15,261 nt of DNA from Planctomycetaceae bacterium (GCA_002685335.1 NYWY01000039.1:1-15261); one strand, 5' to 3'; positions 1 through 6,630 are shown, counted from the first letter of the stretch. Numbers and translations are program-made. Notes: a model not told the origin generated them from the letters alone.

Positions 1-926
1 CCCTTCCCGGGATCGTGGACGAACGAAGTCACTTCGGGCTGCCAGTCGAAGGTGCCTTCCCCGTCCCGCCGTTGCTCTCGTTCGTCGAGACGCTCGATCG
101 ACTTGATCTGATCGCGAAGGATCGCCGCCCGCTCGAATCGAAGGGCCGCCGAGGCCGTCTCCATCTCCTGTCGCATCTCCTTGAGCATCTGACTCCGCTT
201 GGAACCGAGGAAACGAAGAAATCGATCCATGTCCGCGCGGTAGTTCTCGGGTGAGATCCGATTGGCGCAAGGCGCCGTGCACTGGCCGATCGAATGAAGA
301 AGACACGGTCGGAACGAACGGTTCCGCGGATCGTCGGACTTGATGTCCAGTTCACAGGTTCGGTACTTGAAGACTCGCTGGAGAAGTTGCACCGCCTGCC
401 GAAGCGAGTTGGCACTGGTGAAGGGGCCGAAGATCCTCGCACCCTTGAAACGATCGTCCCCCGGATTCCGGGTGACGTGCACCCCCGGGAACTCGTCCTT
501 CAACGTGACCACCAGATAGGGAAACGTCTTGTCGTCGGTGAGCCTGGCATTGAAGCGGGGCCGGATGTCCTTGATCAGACGACTCTCGACCAGCAGCGCC
601 TCCCATTCCCCCTCGCACTCCACGATGTCGAAGTCTTCGATCAACGGCAGCATCTGGTTCTTGCGCTGGCCGTGATCCGCGGCAGGCTGAAAATAGGACG
701 TGACCCGATTCGGGAGGATCGAGGCCTTTCCGACGTACAGCACCACGCCGGCGGCATCCTTCATCAGATAGACGCCCGCAACCTTCGGGAGCCCTCGAGC
801 CTTCTCGGAAAGTCGATCAAGTCGATCCGGAATCCCGGAGCCAGATGTCCGTGCCACCCCTGGAACCGAGTCGGGGGACAGCCGGTCTGCAGGGTCGGAA
901 TCGGGCTTGGAGGGCTGATCGCTCAA
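1..926 (-). CDS. uvrC: UvrABC excinuclease subunit C, N-terminal half (partial)
   Basis: UvrC makes the two incisions around DNA lesions in nucleotide excision repair, after recruitment by UvrB. About 308 residues are visible; the C-terminal RNase H-like and helix-hairpin-helix parts lie beyond the window edge. Numbered from the TTG at 926, a GIY-YIG nuclease domain starts at GVYLMKD (51-57) and LYVGKA (63-68), with Arg in LPNRV and Glu/Lys in VESRLIK. Cysteines 191, 208, 216 and 220 match the four-Cys cluster described for E. coli UvrC, with the last two spacings (8, 4) the same and the first longer (17 against 12). A UVR (UvrB-binding) helix pair lies at about 245-280. The first in-frame ATG lies inside the GIY motif, so the start is not ATG. 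TTG 926 (weak GGA 6 nt upstream) is my choice and GTG 857 the alternative; an in-frame stop lies further upstream. The resulting N-terminal extension of about 45 residues is polar and low-complexity. Confidence 0.95.
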   Translation of the reverse strand, partial: MSDQPSKPDSDPADRLSPDSVPGVARTSGSGIPDRLDRLSEKARGLPKVAGVYLMKDAAGVVLYVGKASILPNRVTSYFQPAADHGQRKNQMLPLIEDFDIVECEGEWEALLVESRLIKDIRPRFNARLTDDKTFPYLVVTLKDEFPGVHVTRNPGDDRFKGARIFGPFTSANSLRQAVQLLQRVFKYRTCELDIKSDDPRNRSFRPCLLHSIGQCTAPCANRISPENYRADMDRFLRFLGSKRSQMLKEMRQEMETASAALRFERAAILRDQIKSIERLDEREQRRDGEGTFDWQPEVTSFVHDPGK

Positions 927-956
927 CGAAGGTCCGGGAATTCGGGAAATATCGGC

Positions 957-968
957 TTCGATATCGAA
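957..968. promoter_or_regulatory. 12-bp perfect palindrome between uvrC and the Cys-rich lipoprotein gene
   Basis: TTCGATATCGAA is a perfect inverted repeat, 31 bp upstream of the proposed uvrC start and about 40 bp ahead of the proposed plus-strand -35 box. It could be an operator serving either gene. It does not match the E. coli (CTGT-N8-ACAG) or Bacillus-type LexA boxes, so SOS control cannot be claimed. A chance origin is possible, since TCGA and GATC are common words in this GC-rich sequence. Confidence 0.25.
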
Positions 969-1008
969 CCAATCCTGGTTCTTGAGGAACGGACTTCACC
1001 TGATGTCA

Positions 1009-1038
1009 TTGCGTTCCGATGGCATGCTGGCCTAGGAT
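1009..1038 (+). promoter_or_regulatory. Candidate sigma-70-type promoter for the Cys-rich lipoprotein gene
   Basis: TTGCGT (1009-1014), an 18-bp spacer and TAGGAT (1033-1038) resemble a housekeeping promoter. It would give a 5' untranslated leader of roughly 80 nt before ATG 1126. The same -10 word recurs ahead of the DUF4920 gene. The call rests on consensus matching by eye only. Confidence 0.4.
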
Positions 1039-1114
1039 AGGCGCTCCGGGACGACCAGATGGGACGCAAGGTGCGCTCATCAAAGCTGAGCTCCGTCCTT
1101 TCGAACTGATTTTC

Positions 1115-1119
1115 AGGAG
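1115..1119 (+). promoter_or_regulatory. Shine-Dalgarno AGGAG deciding the start at 1126
   Basis: AGGAG ends 6 nt before ATG 1126, an ideal spacing. The in-frame TTG at 1120 directly abuts this site and so cannot be the start. This is one of the few clear Shine-Dalgarno sites in the window. Confidence 0.75.
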
Positions 1120-1125
1120 TTGACG

Positions 1126-1509
1126 ATGAAGACCATCATGACTGCCGCGACCCTCGTGGCCGCTTTCGCTCTCGCCGGTTGCAACAACAACAAGGCCCAC
1201 GATCACGACGCGTCCATGGGCGCCACCAGCGGCGACTGCTGCGGCAGCTGCGCCGGCGGTGCTGCGGCCCCCGGTGCCGTTTCGGGTGACGAAGCCTGCG
1301 CCAGCAGCTGTGCCACCTCCTGCTCCGACACCAAGGAAATGCCCGCCGCCCCCGGCGCCGTCTCCGGTGATGAAGGTTGCGCCAGCAGCTGCTCCGACAC
1401 CATGAAGATGCCCGCCGCTCCCGGCGCCGTCTCCGGTGACGCCGGCTGCGCCAGCAGCTGCTCGGAAGCCAGCACCTCGGGCTGCCCGATGTCCAGCAAC
1501 AAGGGCTGA
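1126..1509 (+). CDS. Small cysteine-rich repeat lipoprotein, unknown function
   Basis: This 127-residue protein has a short Lys-containing N-terminus, a hydrophobic stretch and a lipobox LAGC with the lipidated Cys at residue 19, so it should be anchored to a membrane as a lipoprotein. The mature part carries an HDHD motif, a DCCGSC cluster and three tandem copies of a PAAPGAVSGDxGCASSCS unit (residues 46 to about 118), followed by GCPM near the end. There are 12 cysteines in total, 11 besides the lipid-anchored one. The Cys pairs and His/Met residues would suit metal binding or disulfide cross-linking; this is inference, and I recognise no named family. The gene is probably monocistronic, with its own candidate promoter, a good ribosome binding site and a strong hairpin terminator. 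Start ATG 1126 was chosen over TTG 1120 by Shine-Dalgarno spacing. The antisense Gly/Ala-rich open frame over this gene is a shadow of its repeats. Confidence 0.85.
   Translation: MKTIMTAATLVAAFALAGCNNNKAHDHDASMGATSGDCCGSCAGGAAAPGAVSGDEACASSCATSCSDTKEMPAAPGAVSGDEGCASSCSDTMKMPAAPGAVSGDAGCASSCSEASTSGCPMSSNKG
1261..1479 (+). repeat. Three tandem coding repeats, 69-bp unit (first copy 81 bp)
   Basis: The units are 1261-1341 (27 codons, with a four-residue CATS insertion), 1342-1410 (23 codons) and 1411-1479 (23 codons). Each encodes (P/A)AAPGAVSGDxxCASSCS plus a short linker; the first two linkers are Thr-Lys-Glu-Met and Thr-Met-Lys-Met. Units 2 and 3 are nearly identical at DNA level over their first two thirds, including synonymous positions. 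This suggests recent duplication and likely copy-number variation between strains. Confidence 0.85.
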
Positions 1510-1547
1510 TCGTCCTTTCGGTCGCTCCATGCGGCCGTTGCGAATCT

Positions 1548-1583
1548 GAAACGCCCGTCTCACTCCGGTGAGGCGGGCGTTTC
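1548..1583 (+). terminator. Strong hairpin terminator after the Cys-rich lipoprotein gene
   Basis: A 16-bp stem (1548-1563 pairing with 1568-1583, one G-T wobble) closes a TCCG tetraloop, with an A-rich left foot and a T-rich right foot (GAAACGCCCG / CGGGCGTTTC). It sits 39 bp past the stop codon. The T tract after the stem is short, but the stem is by far the best hairpin in the window. Confidence 0.8.
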
Positions 1584-1612
1584 TTCATGACCGCCTCGTC
1601 CCGTCGTAGGAT
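1584..1612 (+). promoter_or_regulatory. Candidate promoter for DUF4920 lipoprotein-pyrC
   Basis: TTCATG (1584-1589), a 17-bp spacer and TAGGAT (1607-1612) lie immediately after the terminator stem, placing a start site about 20 nt before ATG 1640. The -35 match is weak; the -10 word equals that at 1033-1038. Confidence 0.35.
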
Positions 1613-1639
1613 GTCCCAAACCCCTTCCCGGACAACCCC

Positions 1640-2194
1640 ATGACCAAGCCTCGACCCCATCGGACTTCCCCCTTCCTGCTCTTTGGACTTCTCGCCGCCC
1701 TGTCGTGGGCCGGAGGCTGTTCAAACGCCAGGGCGGTGCAAGGTTGGAACGAGTACGGAAACGCGAGGCCCACGGCGGACTCGGTGGCGTTGACCGGTCG
1801 GATCGAAGATGTCTGCATGGTGAAGGGATGCTGGATGAAGGTCCAGGAGGACGATGGATCGGAGGTCCTGGTTCGATTTCGGGACTACGGGTTCTTCGTT
1901 CCCATGAACGCCCGTGGCCGTCTGGTCGTGGCCGAAGGCCAGAGACAGGTGCGGACCTTCAATCAGGAGCAACGACGACATCTGGCTTCGGATGCGGGTG
2001 CCACCGACGCGGAGATCGAAGCGATCACCGGTTCGACCACCGAGACGATCTTCATCGCCGACGGAACCTGGATCCAGGGTGGAGGACTCGACGCCCCGTA
2101 CGCCCCGCCGGTGGCCGAGGAATGCGTGCTGGACGAACCTCCAACCGACGAGACCACCGGGCCCGAGACCTCGACGGAGACCGGAGACCGATGA
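1640..2194 (+). CDS. DUF4920-type lipoprotein
   Basis: This 184-residue protein has a Lys/Arg-containing N-terminus, a hydrophobic core (about 11-24) and a lipobox ending in Cys27 (WAGGC), indicating a lipoprotein. The mature domain carries the hallmark I associate with DUF4920: VCMVKGCWMKV (Cys59, Cys64, Trp65, Met66) followed by a beta-rich stretch with RFRDYGFFVPMNARG. The C-terminal tail is Thr/Glu/Pro-rich. The biochemical role of DUF4920 is not known to me. The Cys-x4-Cys-Trp-Met motif could bind a metal or heme-related ligand, but that is speculation. No clear Shine-Dalgarno precedes ATG 1640. The stop codon overlaps the pyrC start (ATGA), so the two are probably co-transcribed and translationally coupled. 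The GC3-rich codon use matches the neighbours. Confidence 0.85.
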   Translation: MTKPRPHRTSPFLLFGLLAALSWAGGCSNARAVQGWNEYGNARPTADSVALTGRIEDVCMVKGCWMKVQEDDGSEVLVRFRDYGFFVPMNARGRLVVAEGQRQVRTFNQEQRRHLASDAGATDAEIEAITGSTTETIFIADGTWIQGGGLDAPYAPPVAEECVLDEPPTDETTGPETSTETGDR

Positions 2195-3519
2195 GCGATT
2201 CAGATCGACTTCTTCTCGCCGGTGGTCGGGTTCTCGATCCCGCCTCGGGCTTCGACGCCACCGCGGACATCCTGATCGAGGGCGACCGGATCGCCGCGAT
2301 CGAGACCAGTCCCGGGCGACTCGAGGCTTCGGGCGTCGTTCGCCATGATCTGGACGGCCTTCTGGTGTGTCCGGGGCTCGTCGATCCGCACGTTCATCTT
2401 CGGGAACCCGGGCAGGGTGCCAAGGAGACGATCGCGACTGGAACCGCCGCCGCGGTCGCCGGCGGCTTCACCACCGTCTGCTGCATGCCGAACACCGCTC
2501 CGACGCTCGATTCGGTCGACATGGTCGACTGGGTCTCGATGCGATCCCGCGAGACCGCCGCCTGTCGGGTCTTCGTCGCCGCGGCCGCCACCCTCGGCCG
2601 ACAGGGCGAGGCCCTGGCCCCCATGCAGGCGATGCGAGACGCCGGAGCCGTGGCCTTCACCGACGACGGTGATGGCATTGCGGATCCCGACATGATGCGA
2701 CGGGTGCTTCAAACCTGCGCGTCGCTCGGGACGGCCTTCATGCAGCACTGTCAGGAACCGACTCTGACCCGTGGAGCCCAGATGCACGAGGGCGCGGTCT
2801 CCGCCCGGCTCGGACTCATCGGCTGGCCTCGGGTCGCCGAGGAGCTGATGCTGGAACGGGATCTTCGGCTCGACCGCGCGATCGGCGCCCGCTATCACGC
2901 CCAGCATCTTTCCAGTGGTGGTTCGGTCGAGATCCTGCGGCAGGCCCGGGCTGAAGGCGTGCCCGCGACCGGCGAGGTCTCCCCCCATCACCTGCTGCTC
3001 ACCGATGAAGCCTGTGACGGATTCGACACCCACGGCAAGATGAATCCCCCGCTGCGGGAGGAATCCGATCGTCGCGCCCTCGTCCAGGGCGTCGCCGATG
3101 GGGTGATCACCGTGCTCGCGACGGATCACGCCCCCCATACCGAAGCGGAGAAGGCCAGGCCCTTTGAAGACGCACCCCTCGGGATCATCGGCGTCGAGTG
3201 CGCCCTTCCGCTCTACGCGGAGGCCCTGGTCGACAGCGGGGCGATCGACTGGCCACGTCTCGTCGCCCTGCTCACGATCGAACCCGCACGGCTGCTCGGC
3301 CTCCACCACGAGGGAATCGGTCGAATTCAGGTGGGCGGGCCCGCCGATATCACGGTGATCGATTCCACCCACCAGTGGATCATCGACGGCGACGAATTCG
3401 CCTCCAAGGCTCGCAACTGTCCGTTCGACCGCCGATCGGTCACCGGACGTGCGGTCCTCACCGTGGTCGAAGGCTCGGTTCGCTGCGACCGGCTGACCGG
3501 GGCCGCGGTCGGCGGCTGA
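2191..3519 (+). CDS. pyrC: Dihydroorotase (class I)
   Basis: The enzyme cyclises carbamoyl-aspartate to dihydroorotate, the third step of pyrimidine synthesis, in the cytoplasm. It is 442 residues, a usual length for class I. The metal ligands are all present: H67 and H69 (HVHLREPG), D159 (TDDG, the Asp that stands where class II has carbamyl-Lys), H186 (QHCQEP), H239 (HLSS) and D312 (TDHAPH). Each is offset by exactly +8 from the Bacillus class I residues (59, 61, 151, 178, 231, 304). MPNT (99-102) and the substrate-binding N-P-P-L-R stretch (285-289) are also intact. The start is ATG 2191, overlapping the upstream stop by 4 nt, with GGAG 5 nt before it; the open frame extends much further upstream, but only as a shadow of the lipoprotein gene. 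No pyrB or other pyrimidine gene is adjacent. Confidence 0.97.
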   Translation: MSDSDRLLLAGGRVLDPASGFDATADILIEGDRIAAIETSPGRLEASGVVRHDLDGLLVCPGLVDPHVHLREPGQGAKETIATGTAAAVAGGFTTVCCMPNTAPTLDSVDMVDWVSMRSRETAACRVFVAAAATLGRQGEALAPMQAMRDAGAVAFTDDGDGIADPDMMRRVLQTCASLGTAFMQHCQEPTLTRGAQMHEGAVSARLGLIGWPRVAEELMLERDLRLDRAIGARYHAQHLSSGGSVEILRQARAEGVPATGEVSPHHLLLTDEACDGFDTHGKMNPPLREESDRRALVQGVADGVITVLATDHAPHTEAEKARPFEDAPLGIIGVECALPLYAEALVDSGAIDWPRLVALLTIEPARLLGLHHEGIGRIQVGGPADITVIDSTHQWIIDGDEFASKARNCPFDRRSVTGRAVLTVVEGSVRCDRLTGAAVGG

Positions 3520-3559
3520 GCGACTGGGATCACACGAACAGTCGAACGCCGACCACCCG

Positions 3560-3594
3560 GCATCGGGCCCCGGTCGATGCACCATGTGTCACAT
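3560..3594 (+). other. Inverted repeats in the pyrC-downstream gap
   Basis: In the 89-bp gap, GCATCG (3560-3565) pairs with CGATGC (3575-3580), followed by an 11-bp hyphenated palindrome ATGTG-T-CACAT (3584-3594) that ends 14 bp before ATG 3609. The first could be a weak attenuating hairpin without a T tract. The second could be a small operator. Both are short enough to occur by chance. Confidence 0.25.
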
Positions 3595-3608
3595 CGAAGA
3601 ACCTCTCC

Positions 3609-4322
3609 ATGAATACCCAATCATCGGGCTCCAATCATTTCTTTCGCATCGGTGCTGGGCCCCTGCGAAGAAGACGACGAGGAAAAGTGGCCGGGTCCGT
3701 CATCCGGCTGGGAGTGCTGCTGCTGATCCTGTTCGGGGTCGCGGTCTTCGGCTGGTTTCAACGACCGGATCTGGTCCGCCGCCACCTCGGCCTGGAAGCG
3801 CCCGCCCGATCGGAGGTCCAGGCTCTGGAGTTCGCCAACCACGAGCTTTTCAATCTCGCCACCGATCTGACGAAGGCGGAGGTCGCCCTGCTCTCCCGGG
3901 GCCGGGATACGTTGAGCGCGATGATCGAGAACGGCAATGCCGGGAATCTGGTCAGTGAGGAGGCGATTCGGGAGACTCCGAAGGTCGTCGCGGCCGGAAT
4001 GGCCGGTGCCCTGATCCAGATCCAGACCGATGTGGATCGAGCCATGACCCTCCTTCAACCAACGAGCTTTCGAGCCGCCTCCAATCAGGCCGTGCTCTGG
4101 AAGACGCTGGATCTCGCGATGCAGGTGAGCAGCGTGATGAAATCACTCGATGGAACCGGACTGGGAGACGCGCTCGCGAGCGAAAAGGCGGACGCGACCA
4201 GTGAATCCGTGCTCGCCACCCTCCGCGACATCCAGCGAAAGACCGCACCCCGTGCTCGTGATTCCGCAGCCGATCCCATGGAGGATGTCTCGAATCGCTC
4301 GGGCGGCGCCGGCTCCGACTGA
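3609..4322 (+). CDS. Membrane-anchored protein of unknown function
   Basis: I do not recognise this 237-residue protein. An Arg-rich stretch (about 20-26, RRRRRGK) precedes one strong transmembrane segment (about 31-50, rich in Leu/Val/Ile and ending GWF). This predicts a cytoplasmic N-terminus with the rest outside. The exported part looks alpha-helical (for example LFNLATDLTKAEVALLSRG and an Ala/Met/Gln-rich middle), with a Ser/Asp/Ala-rich, probably disordered C-terminus; it has no cysteines. The start is ATG 3609; the frame is open for 137 codons upstream, but that part is an Arg/Pro-rich shadow of pyrC. Codon use in 3609-4322 is typical of the window. Same direction as pyrC, 89 bp downstream, so co-transcription is possible but not shown. 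Confidence 0.75.
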   Translation: MNTQSSGSNHFFRIGAGPLRRRRRGKVAGSVIRLGVLLLILFGVAVFGWFQRPDLVRRHLGLEAPARSEVQALEFANHELFNLATDLTKAEVALLSRGRDTLSAMIENGNAGNLVSEEAIRETPKVVAAGMAGALIQIQTDVDRAMTLLQPTSFRAASNQAVLWKTLDLAMQVSSVMKSLDGTGLGDALASEKADATSESVLATLRDIQRKTAPRARDSAADPMEDVSNRSGGAGSD

Positions 4323-4483
4323 TCGATCCCTGATGTCCTCTGATGGACGAAACACTCTGGCGTGCGCGAGATATCGTCGGCGACGCGTCGATCGTGCCTG
4401 GGATGTGAATGAACCGGAGAACAGGGCGTGACGTCGATCGGTGGGCGATGGGTCCGCCCAAGACCCGCGGCTTTCGAGTGATT
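4323..4483. other. Convergent intergenic gap, weak hairpin at 4442-4460
   Basis: This 161-bp gap separates convergent genes. The only structure seen is TGGGCG (4442-4447) pairing with CGCCCA (4455-4460) around a 7-nt loop, lying just past the stop codon of the minus-strand gene. It lacks a T tract on either strand, so it is at best a weak terminator. No coding signal was seen. Confidence 0.35.
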
Positions 4484-6610
4484 TCAGCAGCTGTTGCCGA
4501 AGGCTGAGATGAACAATCCAAGGTCGGACCCGTTCACGATGCCATCGTCGTTGAGATCCCCTTCGCACGGCCCCGTACAGCCCCAATCGCCGAGCAGAAT
4601 TCCCAGGTCTTCGCCATTGACGATGCCATCACCACTCAGGTCGGCGGGGCAGGATGCCGTGGTGCCGAAGTAGGCCACCGCGTGATCCCAGGCCTGCGGA
4701 CCGATTTCCAGACCGATGAGTCGTCCCGGAATGTCGTCCGCGGGAGGATGGATGCCTCCCCAGATGCGACTGAGCGAGCATTGGTCGCTGGCGTCCCGGT
4801 AGGACGCCCACTGGAGACGGACCTCGACGCTGGGTCCGTCCTCGAAGACGAGGAATTCATCCGCCGGAGCCACGTACTCGCCGAGGCCACCGGGAAACCA
4901 GGGTGATCCGGTGAGCAGGGTCAGGAGTTCCGCCGCGGCCCGACTGAACGTGGAGTGCCCCGAGACGAAGCCCGCGAAGTTGGGGGTGACGAAGGTCGGA
5001 CGTTGATACGGCCACCAGTTCTCCGCGAGAATCCAGTCGCAACCGGCGACGTCGGTCTCCGGATCGACGATGAATTCCGGCCCCCGCCAGCATCGAACCG
5101 CGATCTTGCCCAGGTTCTCGTCGAAATCGCCCCGCAGCCCCTCGTGTCGTTCGCCTGGGGCGCTGGAGGTGACGGTCACGATCTCGACCAGGTCATCGAC
5201 CAGGGCGAGGCCCCTCGGATCGAAGCTTCCGGCGAGAGGATCGGTGCGTTGGCCGTTCTCCGCCATCCAGCGAATGGCGGAGATGGGTCGGGCGTAGTCG
5301 TACCAGCCCTTGCAGCTCCAGGCCGCGATCGCCGCGTCGTGCATGCAGCCGCCAAGGGCGAAGTAGGCCTTCACGTCGAATTCAAGGGCGCCGAGTTCGG
5401 CTCCGGTGCCGCCGATGCGACGTTCGAAGAGCGGATGGTCCATGACCTCGTTGAGGATGGCGAACCAGTGCCCGGGAGGCGTTTCGGAATCCGGGCCGTC
5501 AGCCCAGAATTCAGCCAGCACGCGGGCGTAGTCGGCCCGCGGGACCATCTGGGTGGGATACGGCTGACCGGTCACCGGGTTCAGGCTGTAGCCGACCCCG
5601 ATGTCCCCGCCCCCCGCGAGATCGTAGAACGAGGCGATGTCATCGAGGTCCCCCGGCAGAGTCGCGTTTCCGATCGCGTTCGGGCTCGCATCGAGCATCA
5701 CGCCGTCGGCGGGATCCAGATGCTCGGACCATCGGAGGACCTGCTCGAATCCTTCGAGAAAGTCCGACTCGGCGACGGTGTCGAGCATCGGTGGCGTGCC
5801 CGGATCCAGATAGACCGGATACGGAAAACCTCCGCGTTCCTGCAGGGTCATCTGATCCTCACGGAGCGAGAAGGGAGTCACGTTCCCCCACTCCGCCCCG
5901 AGGAATTCCGGATAGCCCTCGATGTCGATGTTTCCGCTCTGATCGACGAAGTAATCCAATGCCAGCGGCTGCCAGCGATCGGGCACGTCCACCGCCTGGG
6001 TGCCCGCTTCGGGGGGCAGCAATGGTTCGTTGATCGGGGAATACCACTGATTCACGTGATCCGCGACTTCGTTGGATCCGTCGGAAAGTCCGAAGATCAC
6101 GTAGCCGATCGCGATCCGATTCCCGACCGCTCGAGGATCGTTCCCCGCGGTCGCGGAGAAGTCGGGATCAAGACCGAGTTCCAGCATGAGGGCTTCGTAT
6201 TCCAGTGAGACCTCGGGATAGCCGGGCGAATTCGCGAATCGAAAATTCAGCATGGTGAAGGCCACGTGCGAAATCGCCGCACGGCGAGCCGCCTCCACGT
6301 CCTTGACCTTGATGGGACCCTCGTCGACCAGCCAGGGGCTGGAATCACCGTCACCGAACGCCCGCCAGGCATCCCACATGGCGGCATGGATGTGGCAGAG
6401 ATTCCTCGCGTGGACCACCGGGCGTGCCCGGTCGTTCCGGATCGACTCGAGCAGCATCTCGTTCCACTGCCGGGCCACCGAAGGATCTTCGACGCCGGCC
6501 GTGGCCGGACCGGCCATGGCGGTTCCAAGGACGGTCGCGAGGGCCAGACTGATCTTGAATGAGAGTCGCATGATGGAAGATCCGAAGGAGAGGCGGAGCG
6601 GGTTCATCAC
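4484..6610 (-). CDS. Exported vanadium-haloperoxidase/PAP2-like protein with dockerin-type tail
   Basis: This 708-residue secreted protein has a signal peptide (hydrophobic core about 18-33, ending AGPATAG). The N-terminal region (RQWNEMLLESI, RPVVHARNL, AAMWDAW) resembles the DUF6851/vanadium chloroperoxidase-related family. All three oxyanion-binding motifs of the vanadium haloperoxidase/PAP2 acid phosphatase superfamily are present: K434-x6-R441-P, S550-G551-H552, and S614-R615-x5-H621-x3-D625. The K-R and R-H spacings equal those of fungal chloroperoxidase. Residues 657-708 hold two D-x-(N/S)-x-D-G-type calcium loops in a dockerin-like arrangement, common as a C-terminal module in Phycisphaerae. 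Halide oxidation against phosphatase activity cannot be decided from sequence. Start: GGAAGGTGAT sits just before the twin ATGs at 6610/6607; ATG 6571 would give a more compact signal peptide. Flanking genes give no pathway context. Confidence 0.9.
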   Translation of the reverse strand: MMNPLRLSFGSSIMRLSFKISLALATVLGTAMAGPATAGVEDPSVARQWNEMLLESIRNDRARPVVHARNLCHIHAAMWDAWRAFGDGDSSPWLVDEGPIKVKDVEAARRAAISHVAFTMLNFRFANSPGYPEVSLEYEALMLELGLDPDFSATAGNDPRAVGNRIAIGYVIFGLSDGSNEVADHVNQWYSPINEPLLPPEAGTQAVDVPDRWQPLALDYFVDQSGNIDIEGYPEFLGAEWGNVTPFSLREDQMTLQERGGFPYPVYLDPGTPPMLDTVAESDFLEGFEQVLRWSEHLDPADGVMLDASPNAIGNATLPGDLDDIASFYDLAGGGDIGVGYSLNPVTGQPYPTQMVPRADYARVLAEFWADGPDSETPPGHWFAILNEVMDHPLFERRIGGTGAELGALEFDVKAYFALGGCMHDAAIAAWSCKGWYDYARPISAIRWMAENGQRTDPLAGSFDPRGLALVDDLVEIVTVTSSAPGERHEGLRGDFDENLGKIAVRCWRGPEFIVDPETDVAGCDWILAENWWPYQRPTFVTPNFAGFVSGHSTFSRAAAELLTLLTGSPWFPGGLGEYVAPADEFLVFEDGPSVEVRLQWASYRDASDQCSLSRIWGGIHPPADDIPGRLIGLEIGPQAWDHAVAYFGTTASCPADLSGDGIVNGEDLGILLGDWGCTGPCEGDLNDDGIVNGSDLGLFISAFGNSC
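4487..4642 (-). other. Dockerin-like two-loop calcium-binding module (C-terminal 52 residues)
   Basis: Two near-repeats begin DLSGDGIVNGEDLG and DLNDDGIVNGSDLG, each matching a dockerin/EF-hand half-loop followed by a short helix and an aromatic residue (GDWG, SAFG). They are separated by GCTGPCEG, and a terminal Cys follows. In planctomycetes such tails occur on many exported proteins without a classical cellulosome; the binding partner is not known. Confidence 0.8.
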
Positions 6611-6630
6611 CTTCCGCCGCCGCGCTCCTG

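Noticed and set aside
294..1040. Plus-strand 248-residue open frame over uvrC
   Set aside because: It is antisense to a confidently recognised UvrC and has no family features; a GC-rich shadow.
1006..1563. Minus-strand Gly/Ala-rich open frame over the Cys-rich lipoprotein gene
   Set aside because: Its low-complexity sequence mirrors the tandem repeats on the other strand; the plus-strand frame has the ribosome binding site, lipobox and terminator.
1705..2190. Upstream extension of the pyrC frame
   Set aside because: It overlaps the DUF4920 lipoprotein in another frame, is Arg/Gly-rich, and the dihydroorotase N-terminus is complete from ATG 2191.
2200..3585. 461-residue minus-strand frame antisense to pyrC
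   Set aside because: A His/Gly/Asp-rich shadow of a GC3-rich gene with no recognisable domain.
3198..3608. 137-codon upstream extension of the membrane-protein frame
   Set aside because: It is an Arg/Pro-rich shadow inside pyrC; the protein-like composition begins at ATG 3609.
4442..4460. Hairpin as a bidirectional terminator for the convergent genes
   Set aside because: Only 6 bp of stem and no T tract on either strand; kept only as a weak structure.
4955..6208. 417-residue plus-strand frame antisense to the haloperoxidase-like gene
   Set aside because: The opposite strand encodes intact superfamily catalytic motifs; this frame has none.
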